From positions 1 to 34,125 of the forward strand of contig JBBECS010000039.1 in NCBI GenBank assembly GCA_040881685.1: a DNA stretch of 34,125 nt, in the 5' to 3' direction. A program made the position numbers and the translations under genes. Shown here in pieces: positions 1 through 6,479 of the stretch (the stretch's first letter is position 1; each line of letters opens with the position of its first letter). The notes below the pieces were generated by a model, which worked only from the letters and a program-made list of their open reading frames with translations, was not told the origin of the DNA and did no database searches. This DNA is from Acidimicrobiia bacterium. GTDB lineage: Bacteria; Actinomycetota; Acidimicrobiia; IMCC26256; PALSA-555.

Positions 1-64
1 CTCGCTCGGCGCCGGGATACCCGGCGCCGCCCTCCGGGACGCTCGCCACGCACCGAGGTCGCTC
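1..64 (+). repeat. Dispersed hairpin repeat, copy A (may continue left of window)
   Basis: Bases 7-16 and 20-29 form a perfect 10-bp stem around the 3-base loop ATA. A second small hairpin (CCC/GGG around position 34) and CGCTCGCC follow. Bases 1-48 match the minus strand from 26987 to 26940 at 44 of 48 positions, and GAGGTCnCTC follows in both copies (55-64 here). Two of the four differences are a compensating pair in the stem (12/24, C-G here, T-A in copy B). This points to a REP-like intergenic element selected for structure. It lies just before the promoter of the HAD gene. Confidence 0.7.
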
Positions 65-76
65 ACCGGCGCACGG

Positions 77-82
77 TAGCGT
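77..82 (+). promoter_or_regulatory. -10 box TAGCGT, leaderless-type promoter of the HAD gene
   Basis: TAGCGT ends 8 bases before the ATG at 91, so a transcript starting 6-8 bases downstream of the box would begin at or next to the start codon. The same hexamer at the same distance precedes orn (13931-13936). No Shine-Dalgarno sequence is visible. No convincing -35 element was found. Confidence 0.45.
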
Positions 83-90
83 GCGCGTCG

Positions 91-738
91 ATGCGCTTCC
101 GGGCCGTGATCTTCGACCTCGGCGGTGTGGTCTTCCCGTCTCCGATTGACGGGTTTCGTGAGTACGAGCGCCGCGTCGGTCTTCCCCACCGCTTCATCAG
201 CGACGTGATCATCGGCAGCGACGAGGACGGCGCGTGGGCACGCCTGGAACGAGGCGAGGTCGCGCTCGAGGAGTTCGCGATCGCCTTCGAGGCTGAATGC
301 GCGGTCGCTGGCGAAGCCGTGCGCGCGGCCGACATGTTCGCCGCGCTCCAAGGTGGTGAGGGCGGCGGGCATCCGGCGATGCTCACGGCGATCGCGCGGA
401 TTCGAGAGGAAGGCCTCAAGACGGCGGCGCTCACGAACAACTGGGTCGCGGATGACGGCGCCGGTATGCAGGACCGCGTTCCCGGCTTGTCCGATGTGTT
501 CGACGTGATGATCGAGTCGTCGGTGGTCGGCCTCCGCAAGCCCGACCCTCGCATCTACGAGCTCGCGTGTTCAGAGCTCGCCGTGTCACCGACCGAAGCC
601 GTGTTCCTGGATGATCTCGGCGTGAACCTCAAGCCAGCGCGCGCGATGGGCATGACCACGATCAAGGTTGCTGGTGTCGACGCGGCGCTCGCCGAGCTCG
701 AAGCCGCCCTCGGGTTCTCGCTCTCCGAGACAGCCTGA
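91..738 (+). CDS. HAD-family hydrolase (HAD-IA, epoxide-hydrolase N-domain/ACAD10-like)
   Basis: The 215-residue protein has all four HAD motifs: FDLGGVVF with nucleophile Asp9, TNNW near residue 113, the lysine of GLRKPDP, and the acidic pair in VFLDDLG. The residue two after the nucleophile is Gly instead of Asp, as in the FDxGGV subgroup related to the phosphatase domain of soluble epoxide hydrolase and ACAD10. The length is normal for a stand-alone HAD-IA enzyme. It is probably a cytosolic phosphatase on a small phosphorylated metabolite; the substrate cannot be read from sequence. The downstream histidine phosphatase and crotonase suggest acyl-CoA metabolism. In actinobacteria this HAD type often sits with APH-like kinases and acyl-CoA dehydrogenases, which could lie left of the window (inference). 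The ATG at 91 is supported by TAGCGT 8 bases upstream. Confidence 0.85.
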   Translation: MRFRAVIFDLGGVVFPSPIDGFREYERRVGLPHRFISDVIIGSDEDGAWARLERGEVALEEFAIAFEAECAVAGEAVRAADMFAALQGGEGGGHPAMLTAIARIREEGLKTAALTNNWVADDGAGMQDRVPGLSDVFDVMIESSVVGLRKPDPRIYELACSELAVSPTEAVFLDDLGVNLKPARAMGMTTIKVAGVDAALAELEAALGFSLSETA

Positions 739-752
739 TGGAGGCGACTGTT

Positions 753-779
753 CGCGCCGCAGGTACCCGTGCGGTGCCG
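753..779. repeat. Imperfect inverted repeat sharing a 16-base core with 16413-16428
   Basis: In the 100-base gap between the HAD and histidine phosphatase genes, GCGCCGCA pairs with TGCGGTGC (one G-U pair) around a GGTACC centre. The 16 bases cgcgccgcaggtaccc recur upstream of the DUF501 gene, where they form part of a perfect hairpin. No run of T follows, so it is not a classical terminator. The rest of the gap shows only a weak GGCGC/GCGCC hairpin around 812-824. Confidence 0.4.
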
Positions 780-838
780 CTCGCCGTTCGCCGAAGTGGA
801 GTTGAGCGGCCCGGCGCGCAGCGCCGAGAGCGGGCGTA

Positions 839-1468
839 GTGGAGCTCCTGCTGGTGCGGCACGGCGAGCCTGTGCGCATCGAGGAAGGTGAGGTCGAGGG
901 CCCGGCCGACCCGGGGCTCACGGAGCGCGGCCACGACCAGGCTGCGCGAGTGGGTGCGTGGCTCGCCGCCGAGGGCGTGGACGCGGTCGTCACGAGCCCG
1001 CTGCGGCGAGCGCGGGAGACGGCGGTGCCGCTCGCCGCCGCGCTCGGCGTGGAAGCCGAAATCGACGCCGGCGTATCCGAGTACGACGCGACCGCCGGTC
1101 ACTACATCCCGATCGAGGAGCTGCGCGAGGCCAAGGACGAGCGTTGGTACGCCACGATCGAAGGGCGCTGGGCCGACGTCGGCGGGATCGACCCACACGA
1201 GTTCCAACGCCAGGTGGTGCCTGCGCTCGACGACTTGATCGCGCGGCATGCCGGCCAGCGTGTCGCGGTCATGACGCACGGTGGCGTGATCAACGTGTTC
1301 CTCGCGCACGTGCTTGGCATCGATCGCTTGTTGTGGTTCCATCCCGAGTACACGTCGATCAGCTGTGTTCGCGCCGCGCGGTCGGGTGAGAAGAGCGTCG
1401 CCACCGTGAACGAGACCGCGCACCTCGTCGCATCCCGAGATCCGATGAGCACCGGAGGTTCGAGATGA
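839..1468 (+). CDS. Histidine phosphatase family protein (phosphoglycerate mutase-like)
   Basis: The 209-residue protein opens with LLVRHGEP, the catalytic RHG of the histidine phosphatase clan (His8 is the phospho-acceptor). SPLRRARETA supplies the second phosphate-binding arginine and MTHGGVINVF the second catalytic histidine. It is a cytosolic phosphatase or mutase. Broad families such as CobC, phosphoglycerate mutase-like and SixA share these motifs, so the substrate is unknown. The start is GTG at 839, because the RHG motif needs this short N-terminus. The stop overlaps the next gene's start in ATGA (1465-1468), which indicates translational coupling to the crotonase. Confidence 0.87.
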   Translation: MELLLVRHGEPVRIEEGEVEGPADPGLTERGHDQAARVGAWLAAEGVDAVVTSPLRRARETAVPLAAALGVEAEIDAGVSEYDATAGHYIPIEELREAKDERWYATIEGRWADVGGIDPHEFQRQVVPALDDLIARHAGQRVAVMTHGGVINVFLAHVLGIDRLLWFHPEYTSISCVRAARSGEKSVATVNETAHLVASRDPMSTGGSR

Positions 1469-2256
1469 CCGTGCACACTGAGTCGGACGGCCCCGTTCTC
1501 GTTGTGACGATCGACCGCCCCGAGCGCCGCAACGCGGTCGACGGACCGACGGCGACGGCGCTCACCGACGCGTTCCGAGCATTTGAAGCCGACGACGGGC
1601 TTTCGGTCGCCGTGCTCACCGGCGCGGACGGCATGTTCTGCGCGGGCGCCGATCTGAAAGCGATCCTCGAGGGGTGGGACGGCAGCGAGGACGGCAAGCC
1701 TGTCGACCCGCGCTCACTGTCGGCTGGTGAAGGGCCGCTCGGGCCCACGCGGATGCTGCTGGCGAAACCCGTCATCGCCGCGGTCGAGGGCTTTGCCGTT
1801 GCGGGCGGGCTCGAGCTCGCGTTGTGGTGTGATCTTCGCGTTGCGGCCCGCGATGCGGTGTTCGGCGTCTTCTGTCGGCGCTGGGGCGTGCCGCTGATCG
1901 ACGGTGGCACGGTGCGCCTCCCGCGCCTCATCGGCATGAGTCGTGCGCTCGACATGATCCTCACCGGTCGTGGTGTGTCGGGCGACGAAGCCATGACCAT
2001 GGGCCTCGCGAACCGGCTCGCAGAATCGGGTGGCGCGCTCGAGGCTGCGGTCGCACTCGCGCACGAGCTGGCCCGACTCCCCCAGGCATGCATGCGCGAA
2101 GACCGCGCCTCGACCTACGAGCAGGCGGGGATGGCACTCGACGAAGCGCTTCGCAACGAACACGAGCACGGAATCGCGCTGCTGAAGGGCAGCGACTTCC
2201 GCGCCGGCGTGGAGCGCTTTGGTGCCGGAGAAGGTAGACACGGCGCGTCGGCGTGA
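1465..2256 (+). CDS. Crotonase/enoyl-CoA hydratase family protein
   Basis: The 263-residue protein has the crotonase fold signatures: an N-terminal DRPERRNAVDG segment, the CAGADLKA oxyanion-hole motif, and the GFAVAGGLELAL block. Aligned by eye to mitochondrial enoyl-CoA hydratase, the first catalytic glutamate (GGLE) is present, but the second (GQPE in hydratase) is replaced by Cys in VFGVFC. Textbook hydratase chemistry is therefore uncertain, and an isomerase, hydrolase or other acyl-CoA role is possible. The start ATG overlaps the preceding stop by four bases and has a good ribosome binding site (GGAGG, 6 bases upstream). It forms one unit with the histidine phosphatase and probably with the HAD gene. 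Confidence 0.88.
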   Translation: MTVHTESDGPVLVVTIDRPERRNAVDGPTATALTDAFRAFEADDGLSVAVLTGADGMFCAGADLKAILEGWDGSEDGKPVDPRSLSAGEGPLGPTRMLLAKPVIAAVEGFAVAGGLELALWCDLRVAARDAVFGVFCRRWGVPLIDGGTVRLPRLIGMSRALDMILTGRGVSGDEAMTMGLANRLAESGGALEAAVALAHELARLPQACMREDRASTYEQAGMALDEALRNEHEHGIALLKGSDFRAGVERFGAGEGRHGASA

Positions 2257-2271
2257 CGGCGCGCCGAACGA

Positions 2272-3891
2272 TCAAACCTCGGGGAGCGGTCGCTCGGCCA
2301 TCGCCTCGGCCGCCTCGCTGGTGATGACCTCGATGGCCCGGTCGTAGATCGCGCGCGCGTCATCAGGCGAGTCGCCCACGGCCGTCAGACCGAAGAACCC
2401 ACGCTCGCCGAGGGCCCGGAGCATGTGGAACACCGCCCCGGTCTGGCGTGAGTGATCGAAGTGCAACCCGTTGCGCACGACGATGTCGAAGAGGTCGTCG
2501 GGTGTCAGCCCGCGATACAACGGCGACTCGACGTGGTCGCTCGCCACGAAGAACTTCTGCGTCCCCGACGGGGCCGTGAACGTGGCGGTCTCGGCGTCGT
2601 ACGTGCCGTCGGTGAGGAACTGAAGCGTGAGGAACGGATGGGTCGTCCCGCCCTTGCGGAGGTTGATCTCGATCGCGTATGTCTCCCACTCGTTCGCGTC
2701 GTTGCGCACCGCGATGAAATCGAGCGCGAACCGGCCGATGACGCCCTCTTTCGCGAGGCGCTTGCCGACCTTGGCTGCCTCGCGGGTGATCGCCCGCGCG
2801 TAGCCAGGGTTCGCCGGAAAGACGCACCCGAGGTAGGTCTGGCCGCTCGGCCCGCCGAGCAACTGGTCGTGCGTCGAGAGCAGCTCGACATCGCCGAGCG
2901 GCGTGATGCGCAGCTGCACGCTCGGGCTCTCGAAGTCCTTCCCCTGGATGAGCTCCTCGACGATCCCTCCGGTCACCTCCAGCTTCTCCGCGTACTGCGC
3001 GAACGTGGCGCCGGCCAGCTCGCATTGCATGCCCTCCAGCGCGCGGCGGATCGCGTCCTTCTCACCCGCGGAGCCAGGCTCGGGCACCCCGGCGAGATCG
3101 ATGAGCGCGTTGCCATGGCCCGAAACCCCTTCGTTGAGCTTGATGAGGACCTGGCTCATGGCCGGCTTGCGAGCGCGCACGTCGGCGATGGCGTCGATCG
3201 CGTCGTCGATCGTCCAGAGATCCTCGACGCCGAGCGGGTGCGACACGCCCTCGTCCTCGAAGATGCGTCGACAGCCGGTCTTCGTGCCGAAGGTGAAGTG
3301 CCGCGGGTCGGCTCCGTACATCGGGATGCCGAGACGAACCGCGACGTCACGCTCGAGCTCCGTCGTGTTGTACGGAACCAAGTGGGCACGGTTCGGGTCA
3401 GGGATCAGCGAGCGAATCCGCTCGAGAAGCCGGGGACGGTCGAGCAGCTTCTTGGACAACGGACCGGGCGAGGCGTCATGCACGGGCACCAAGAAGAGGC
3501 GCGGTCGCGCGTGGCTGGGGATCACCCCTGGAAGCAAGTCGAGGTAGTAGTCGATGACGCTTTGCAGGATCGGCTCGCAGGTGACGTAGATCAGCCGCGC
3601 CTTTGGCTGACGCAACAGCAAGAGGAGGAACAGGAATCGCTCCTCGTAGGGCTGTGACGAACTGGCCACGGCCGTACTGCTCTTGAGTGATCCCTCGAGC
3701 GTCATCGACGGGATCACGACGATCGTCTGCTCGTCCTGATTCATCGACCGGATGGACTTCCAGAGCGGCACGAGCTTCTCCTGGAGCAGCTCGAACCGCT
3801 CCTGGGCGTGCGGGGGCGATCCCGGCTCCAGGGCTTCGTCGATCTCCGACACGCGTGACTCCTCTGCTCCGTCCCCCAGGCGCGAGATCAT
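2272..3891 (-). CDS. PGM1-related ATP-grasp peptide ligase-like protein
   Basis: This 539-residue protein resembles the family named after PGM1, the ATP-grasp peptide ligase of pheganomycin biosynthesis. Seen in sequence: an N-terminal block with LIYVTCEPILQSVIDYY and LPGVIPSHARPRL, typical as I recall of the pre-ATP-grasp domain (about residues 95-215). A central ATP-grasp region follows with GTKTGCRRIFEDEGV, VLIKLNEGVSGHGN (Lys and Gly-rich loop) and YAIEINLRKGGTTHP (metal-binding Glu/Asn). A C-terminal region of about 100 residues carries YRGLTPDDLFD. It should activate a carboxylate as acyl-phosphate and ligate an amine; the substrates are unknown. It stands alone, with no precursor peptide or other biosynthetic gene nearby, and is divergent from the CBS-citrate synthase across 38 bases. 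No clear ribosome binding site was seen for the ATG at 3891. No signal peptide, so cytosolic. Confidence 0.82.
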   Translation of the reverse strand: MISRLGDGAEESRVSEIDEALEPGSPPHAQERFELLQEKLVPLWKSIRSMNQDEQTIVVIPSMTLEGSLKSSTAVASSSQPYEERFLFLLLLLRQPKARLIYVTCEPILQSVIDYYLDLLPGVIPSHARPRLFLVPVHDASPGPLSKKLLDRPRLLERIRSLIPDPNRAHLVPYNTTELERDVAVRLGIPMYGADPRHFTFGTKTGCRRIFEDEGVSHPLGVEDLWTIDDAIDAIADVRARKPAMSQVLIKLNEGVSGHGNALIDLAGVPEPGSAGEKDAIRRALEGMQCELAGATFAQYAEKLEVTGGIVEELIQGKDFESPSVQLRITPLGDVELLSTHDQLLGGPSGQTYLGCVFPANPGYARAITREAAKVGKRLAKEGVIGRFALDFIAVRNDANEWETYAIEINLRKGGTTHPFLTLQFLTDGTYDAETATFTAPSGTQKFFVASDHVESPLYRGLTPDDLFDIVVRNGLHFDHSRQTGAVFHMLRALGERGFFGLTAVGDSPDDARAIYDRAIEVITSEAAEAMAERPLPEV

Positions 3892-3914
3892 CGCGCGCCG
3901 ACAGCAGGCCCGGA

Positions 3915-3920
3915 TAGCCT
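3915..3920 (+). promoter_or_regulatory. -10 box TAGCCT upstream of CBS-citrate synthase
   Basis: TAGCCT lies 9 bases before the ATG at 3930, within the 38-base divergent gap shared with the ATP-grasp gene. Such a short gap means any regulator binding here would affect both genes. No -35 element is obvious. Confidence 0.4.
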
Positions 3921-3929
3921 GCAGTACCG

Positions 3930-5477
3930 ATGGCGGCAGCAGCAGACGGCAGGGTGCGGACCGTCGCCGACATCATGAGCCGTCCGGTCGTCACTGCCAC
4001 GGCCGACGAAGCCGTCGCCGACGCCGCGAACCGGATGCGCGAGCAGGGTGTTGGTTCGGTCGTCGTGGTGGAAGGCGATCGTCCGGTCGGCATCCTCACC
4101 GAGCGTGACCTCGTGCGATTGGCCGCGGCGCGCGCGACCGGGACCGACCTCGTTGAGCAGTGGATGACGCCCGACCCTGATTCGGTCGCGCCCCACGCCG
4201 AGGCCACCGCGGCATTCACGAGCCTGGCCGAGCACGGCTACCGGCACATCCCGGTGGTGGACGACGGGAAGCTGGTCGGGATCGTCTCGATGCGCGACCT
4301 CATGCGCATCGCACAGATCCAACCGGCCGAGCACCTTTCCCAGGATCTCCCCCGCGGACTCGAGGGCGTGGTCGTCGCCGAGACCGCGATCGGTGACGTG
4401 CGCGGGCTCGAGGGCTTCTACCACTACCGCCAGTACGACGCCGTGGAGCTCGCCGAGACCCGGTCGCTCGAAGACGTCTGGTACCTGCTGTACGAGGGCG
4501 AGCTGCCCTCGCGCGCCGAGCGCGACGCGTTCATGCGCGAGATCGCACCACTGCGCGTGATCCCACCCCCAGTGTTCGCGGCGCTTCCGCGGATCGCCGA
4601 GAGCGCGCCCGACGCGCCGCCCCTCGACCAGCTGCGGACGAGCGTCTCGCTGATGGGCGCCGCGCTCGGGTTCGGGCCCTCGCTGGACGTGAGCGCGGCG
4701 GAGCTGCGTGAGCAGGCATTGCGTGTGTGCGCGGCGGTCCCGAGTCTCTTGTGCGCCTTGTACCGCTTGAAGCACGGGCTCCCGGTGATCGAGCCCGACC
4801 CCGATCTCCCGTACTCAGCGAACTACCTCACGATGATGAAGGGGGAGGTACCGGATCCGGAGCACGCCCGCGCCGTCGAGCAGTACCTCATCTCGACGAT
4901 CGACCACGGCTTCAACGCATCCACGTTCACGGCCCGCGTGATCACGTCGACTGGCGCCGACCTCGCGGCGGCGGTGGTCGGCGGCATCGGCGCGCTGTCT
5001 GGGCCGCTTCACGGCGGGGCACCCAGCCGCGCGCTCGGCATGCTCGAGGACATCGGGACCATCGACAAGGCCGAGCCCTGGATTCGCGACGCGATCGAGC
5101 GCGGCGACCGGCTCATGGGCTTCGGTCACCGCGTCTACAAGACCGACGACCCGCGCTCGGTCATGCTCCGCAGCGTTGCCGAGCGCCTCGGTGGCGACAA
5201 CGTCGAGTTCGCCAAGCAGGTCGAGCAGAAGGCGATCGACCTCCTCGCCGAGCTCAAGCCCGGCCGCAAGCTGTACACGAACGTGGAGTTCTACGCCGGC
5301 ATCGTGATGGACGCGTGCGGCGTACCGCCGGAGATGTTCACCCCGACGTTCGCGTCGAGTCGCGTCATCGGGTGGACCGCGCACATCCTCGAGCAGGCCG
5401 CCGACAACCGCTTGATCCGACCGAGCGCGCATTACGTCGGGCCACCCCCGCCACAACCCGTTCCCGCCGCGGAGTAG
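3930..5477 (+). CDS. CBS-domain/citrate synthase fusion protein
   Basis: The 515-residue protein joins two CBS domains (about residues 12-66 and 75-128, with VGILTERDLVRL and VGIVSMRDLMRI) to a complete citrate synthase domain (about 143-510). Visible citrate synthase motifs are GPLHGGAPSRA (His361), MGFGHRVYKTDDPR (His400) and the C-terminal FTPTFASSRVIGWTAHILEQ. The third catalytic position, normally Asp in NVDFY, is Glu453 here. Citrate or 2-methylcitrate synthases condense acetyl- or propionyl-CoA with oxaloacetate. CBS pairs usually bind adenylates such as AMP, ATP or SAM, so energy-state control of the enzyme is a plausible inference. The ATG at 3930 has TAGCCT just upstream. A GNAT gene follows after 4 bases with a GGAG site inside this gene's end. 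Confidence 0.9.
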   Translation: MAAAADGRVRTVADIMSRPVVTATADEAVADAANRMREQGVGSVVVVEGDRPVGILTERDLVRLAAARATGTDLVEQWMTPDPDSVAPHAEATAAFTSLAEHGYRHIPVVDDGKLVGIVSMRDLMRIAQIQPAEHLSQDLPRGLEGVVVAETAIGDVRGLEGFYHYRQYDAVELAETRSLEDVWYLLYEGELPSRAERDAFMREIAPLRVIPPPVFAALPRIAESAPDAPPLDQLRTSVSLMGAALGFGPSLDVSAAELREQALRVCAAVPSLLCALYRLKHGLPVIEPDPDLPYSANYLTMMKGEVPDPEHARAVEQYLISTIDHGFNASTFTARVITSTGADLAAAVVGGIGALSGPLHGGAPSRALGMLEDIGTIDKAEPWIRDAIERGDRLMGFGHRVYKTDDPRSVMLRSVAERLGGDNVEFAKQVEQKAIDLLAELKPGRKLYTNVEFYAGIVMDACGVPPEMFTPTFASSRVIGWTAHILEQAADNRLIRPSAHYVGPPPPQPVPAAE

Positions 5478-5481
5478 GCCC

Positions 5482-6006
5482 GTGGGCGCACCGACGCTCG
5501 AGACCGAGCGGCTCTTCTTGCGCGCGTGGCGCGACGAAGACCTCGACCCGTACGCGCGCATGTGCGCTGATCCCGAGGTGATGCTCCACATCGGCGACGG
5601 ATCCACGTTGAGCCGCGAGGACGCGTGGCGATCCATGGCCATGTTCACCGGCCATTGGGTCCTCCGCGGCTTCGGCACCTGGGCGGTCGAAGATCGCTCG
5701 TCCGGCGCGATGGTGGGACGGATCGGCTTGCACCATCCGAGCGGCTGGCCGGGACTCGAAGTCGGGTGGGCGCTCGACCGCTCGGTCTGGAGTCGCGGGT
5801 ACGCGACCGAGGGCGGTGCAGTGGCGCTCGAGCACGCGTGGCGCGAGCTCGAGGCTGACCGCGTGATCAGCCTCATCGCCCCCGACAACACGCGCTCCAT
5901 CGCCGTCGCCCATCGCCTGGGCGAGCGCTTCGAGCGCACGATCGACCTGCGCGGACACGACGTGCGCGTCTACGGCATCGACCGCCCGGCTGAACCAAGC
6001 GCTTGA
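5482..6006 (+). CDS. GNAT family N-acetyltransferase (RimJ/RimL-like)
   Basis: The 174-residue protein begins with LETERLFLRAWRDEDLDPY, typical of RimJ/RimL-type GNAT enzymes, and continues with EVGWALDRSVWSRGYATEG, the acetyl-CoA binding motif A, and NTRSIAVAHRLGERF near the end. These enzymes move an acetyl group from acetyl-CoA to a protein N-terminus, amino acid or small molecule; the substrate here is unknown. The start is GTG at 5482, preceded by GGAG with 7-base spacing that lies inside the citrate synthase stop region, so the two genes are very likely cotranscribed. The neighbour makes it conceivable, but not shown, that this enzyme acts on the citrate synthase or a related product. 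Confidence 0.88.
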   Translation: MGAPTLETERLFLRAWRDEDLDPYARMCADPEVMLHIGDGSTLSREDAWRSMAMFTGHWVLRGFGTWAVEDRSSGAMVGRIGLHHPSGWPGLEVGWALDRSVWSRGYATEGGAVALEHAWRELEADRVISLIAPDNTRSIAVAHRLGERFERTIDLRGHDVRVYGIDRPAEPSA

Positions 6007-6019
6007 CCGCAGCGTTGCG

Positions 6020-6102
6020 TGCCCGGAGCAGGATTTGAACCTGCACGTCCTTACGGACAAACGGTTTTAAGCCGCTCGCGTCTGCCGTTCCGCCATCCGG
6101 GC
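6020..6102 (-). tRNA. tRNA-Leu (anticodon UAA)
   Basis: On the minus strand the acceptor arms GCCCGGA (6102-6096) and TCCGGGC (6027-6021) pair perfectly, with discriminator A at 6020. The D-stem is GCG/CGC, the anticodon loop CTTAAAA gives anticodon TAA (6069-6067), and the long variable arm TGTCCGTAAGGACG is of the class II type expected for leucine. The T-arm is CAGG TTCAAAT CCTG. Length is 83 bases without CCA, which is not encoded. The 5' half overlaps the end of a small minus-strand gene, so the tRNA may be processed from that transcript. Confidence 0.95.
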
Positions 6103-6426
6103 CTCCACCGAGGGTAGGCCCGCCGCGTCGGAGAGGGCGGTGCGGAAGCGCTGGGCGGCCTCGCCCTCGAGCTTGTTCACGACGAGCACGCCTTCGACCA
6201 TGTCGGTGGCGACGTCGCCGAAGGTGCGGCCCTTGAGCGTGACGGACACCACCGAACCGCCTGGGAACCGGCGGACGGTGCGGCGCGCCCCCGGAACCCG
6301 CGGCGGGCAACGGAACGCGGGCACGACGAGACCCGCCGCGCGCGCTGCAGCGCCGAGGCGCCTTGCCGTGTCGGCAAAGCGCAGTACGGGCCCCCCGTTG
6401 CCGGGGTGCTGGGGTTCTCCGCCCAT
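6067..6426 (-). CDS. Small conserved-looking protein of unknown function, overlapping tRNA-Leu
   Basis: The 119-residue reading frame has features I recall from small actinobacterial proteins of unknown function: LRFADTARRLG, VPAFRCPPRVPG, and a core VSVTLKGRTFGDVATDMVEGVLVVNKL. The pattern of a hydrophobic beta strand followed by a DMVEGVLVVN segment looks like real coding and not a shadow. The start chosen is ATG at 6426; an in-frame ATG at 6459 would add 11 residues. TTGACG at 6476-6471 could serve as a -35 element for it. Oddly, the last 14 residues are read from the 5' half of tRNA-Leu, and the TAA stop is exactly the tRNA anticodon (6069-6067). The true protein may depend little on that tail. 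Function unknown. Confidence 0.62.
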   Translation of the reverse strand: MGGEPQHPGNGGPVLRFADTARRLGAAARAAGLVVPAFRCPPRVPGARRTVRRFPGGSVVSVTLKGRTFGDVATDMVEGVLVVNKLEGEAAQRFRTALSDAAGLPSVEARMAERQTRAA

Positions 6427-6467
6427 GGACCCACCATCGCACCCGGGTATGACAGGCATCTGACGCC

Positions 6468-6473
6468 TACCGT
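6468..6473 (+). promoter_or_regulatory. -10 box TACCGT upstream of MATE exporter
   Basis: TACCGT ends 6 bases before the ATG at 6480, the right distance for a leaderless transcript. It overlaps the TTGACG (6471-6476, minus strand) that could be the -35 of the divergent small gene, so the two promoters may exclude each other. Confidence 0.4.
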
Positions 6474-6479
6474 CAACTG

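Noticed and set aside
1465-2256. Firm assignment of this crotonase as enoyl-CoA hydratase
   Set aside because: Only one of two catalytic glutamates is present, so a general family name is safer.
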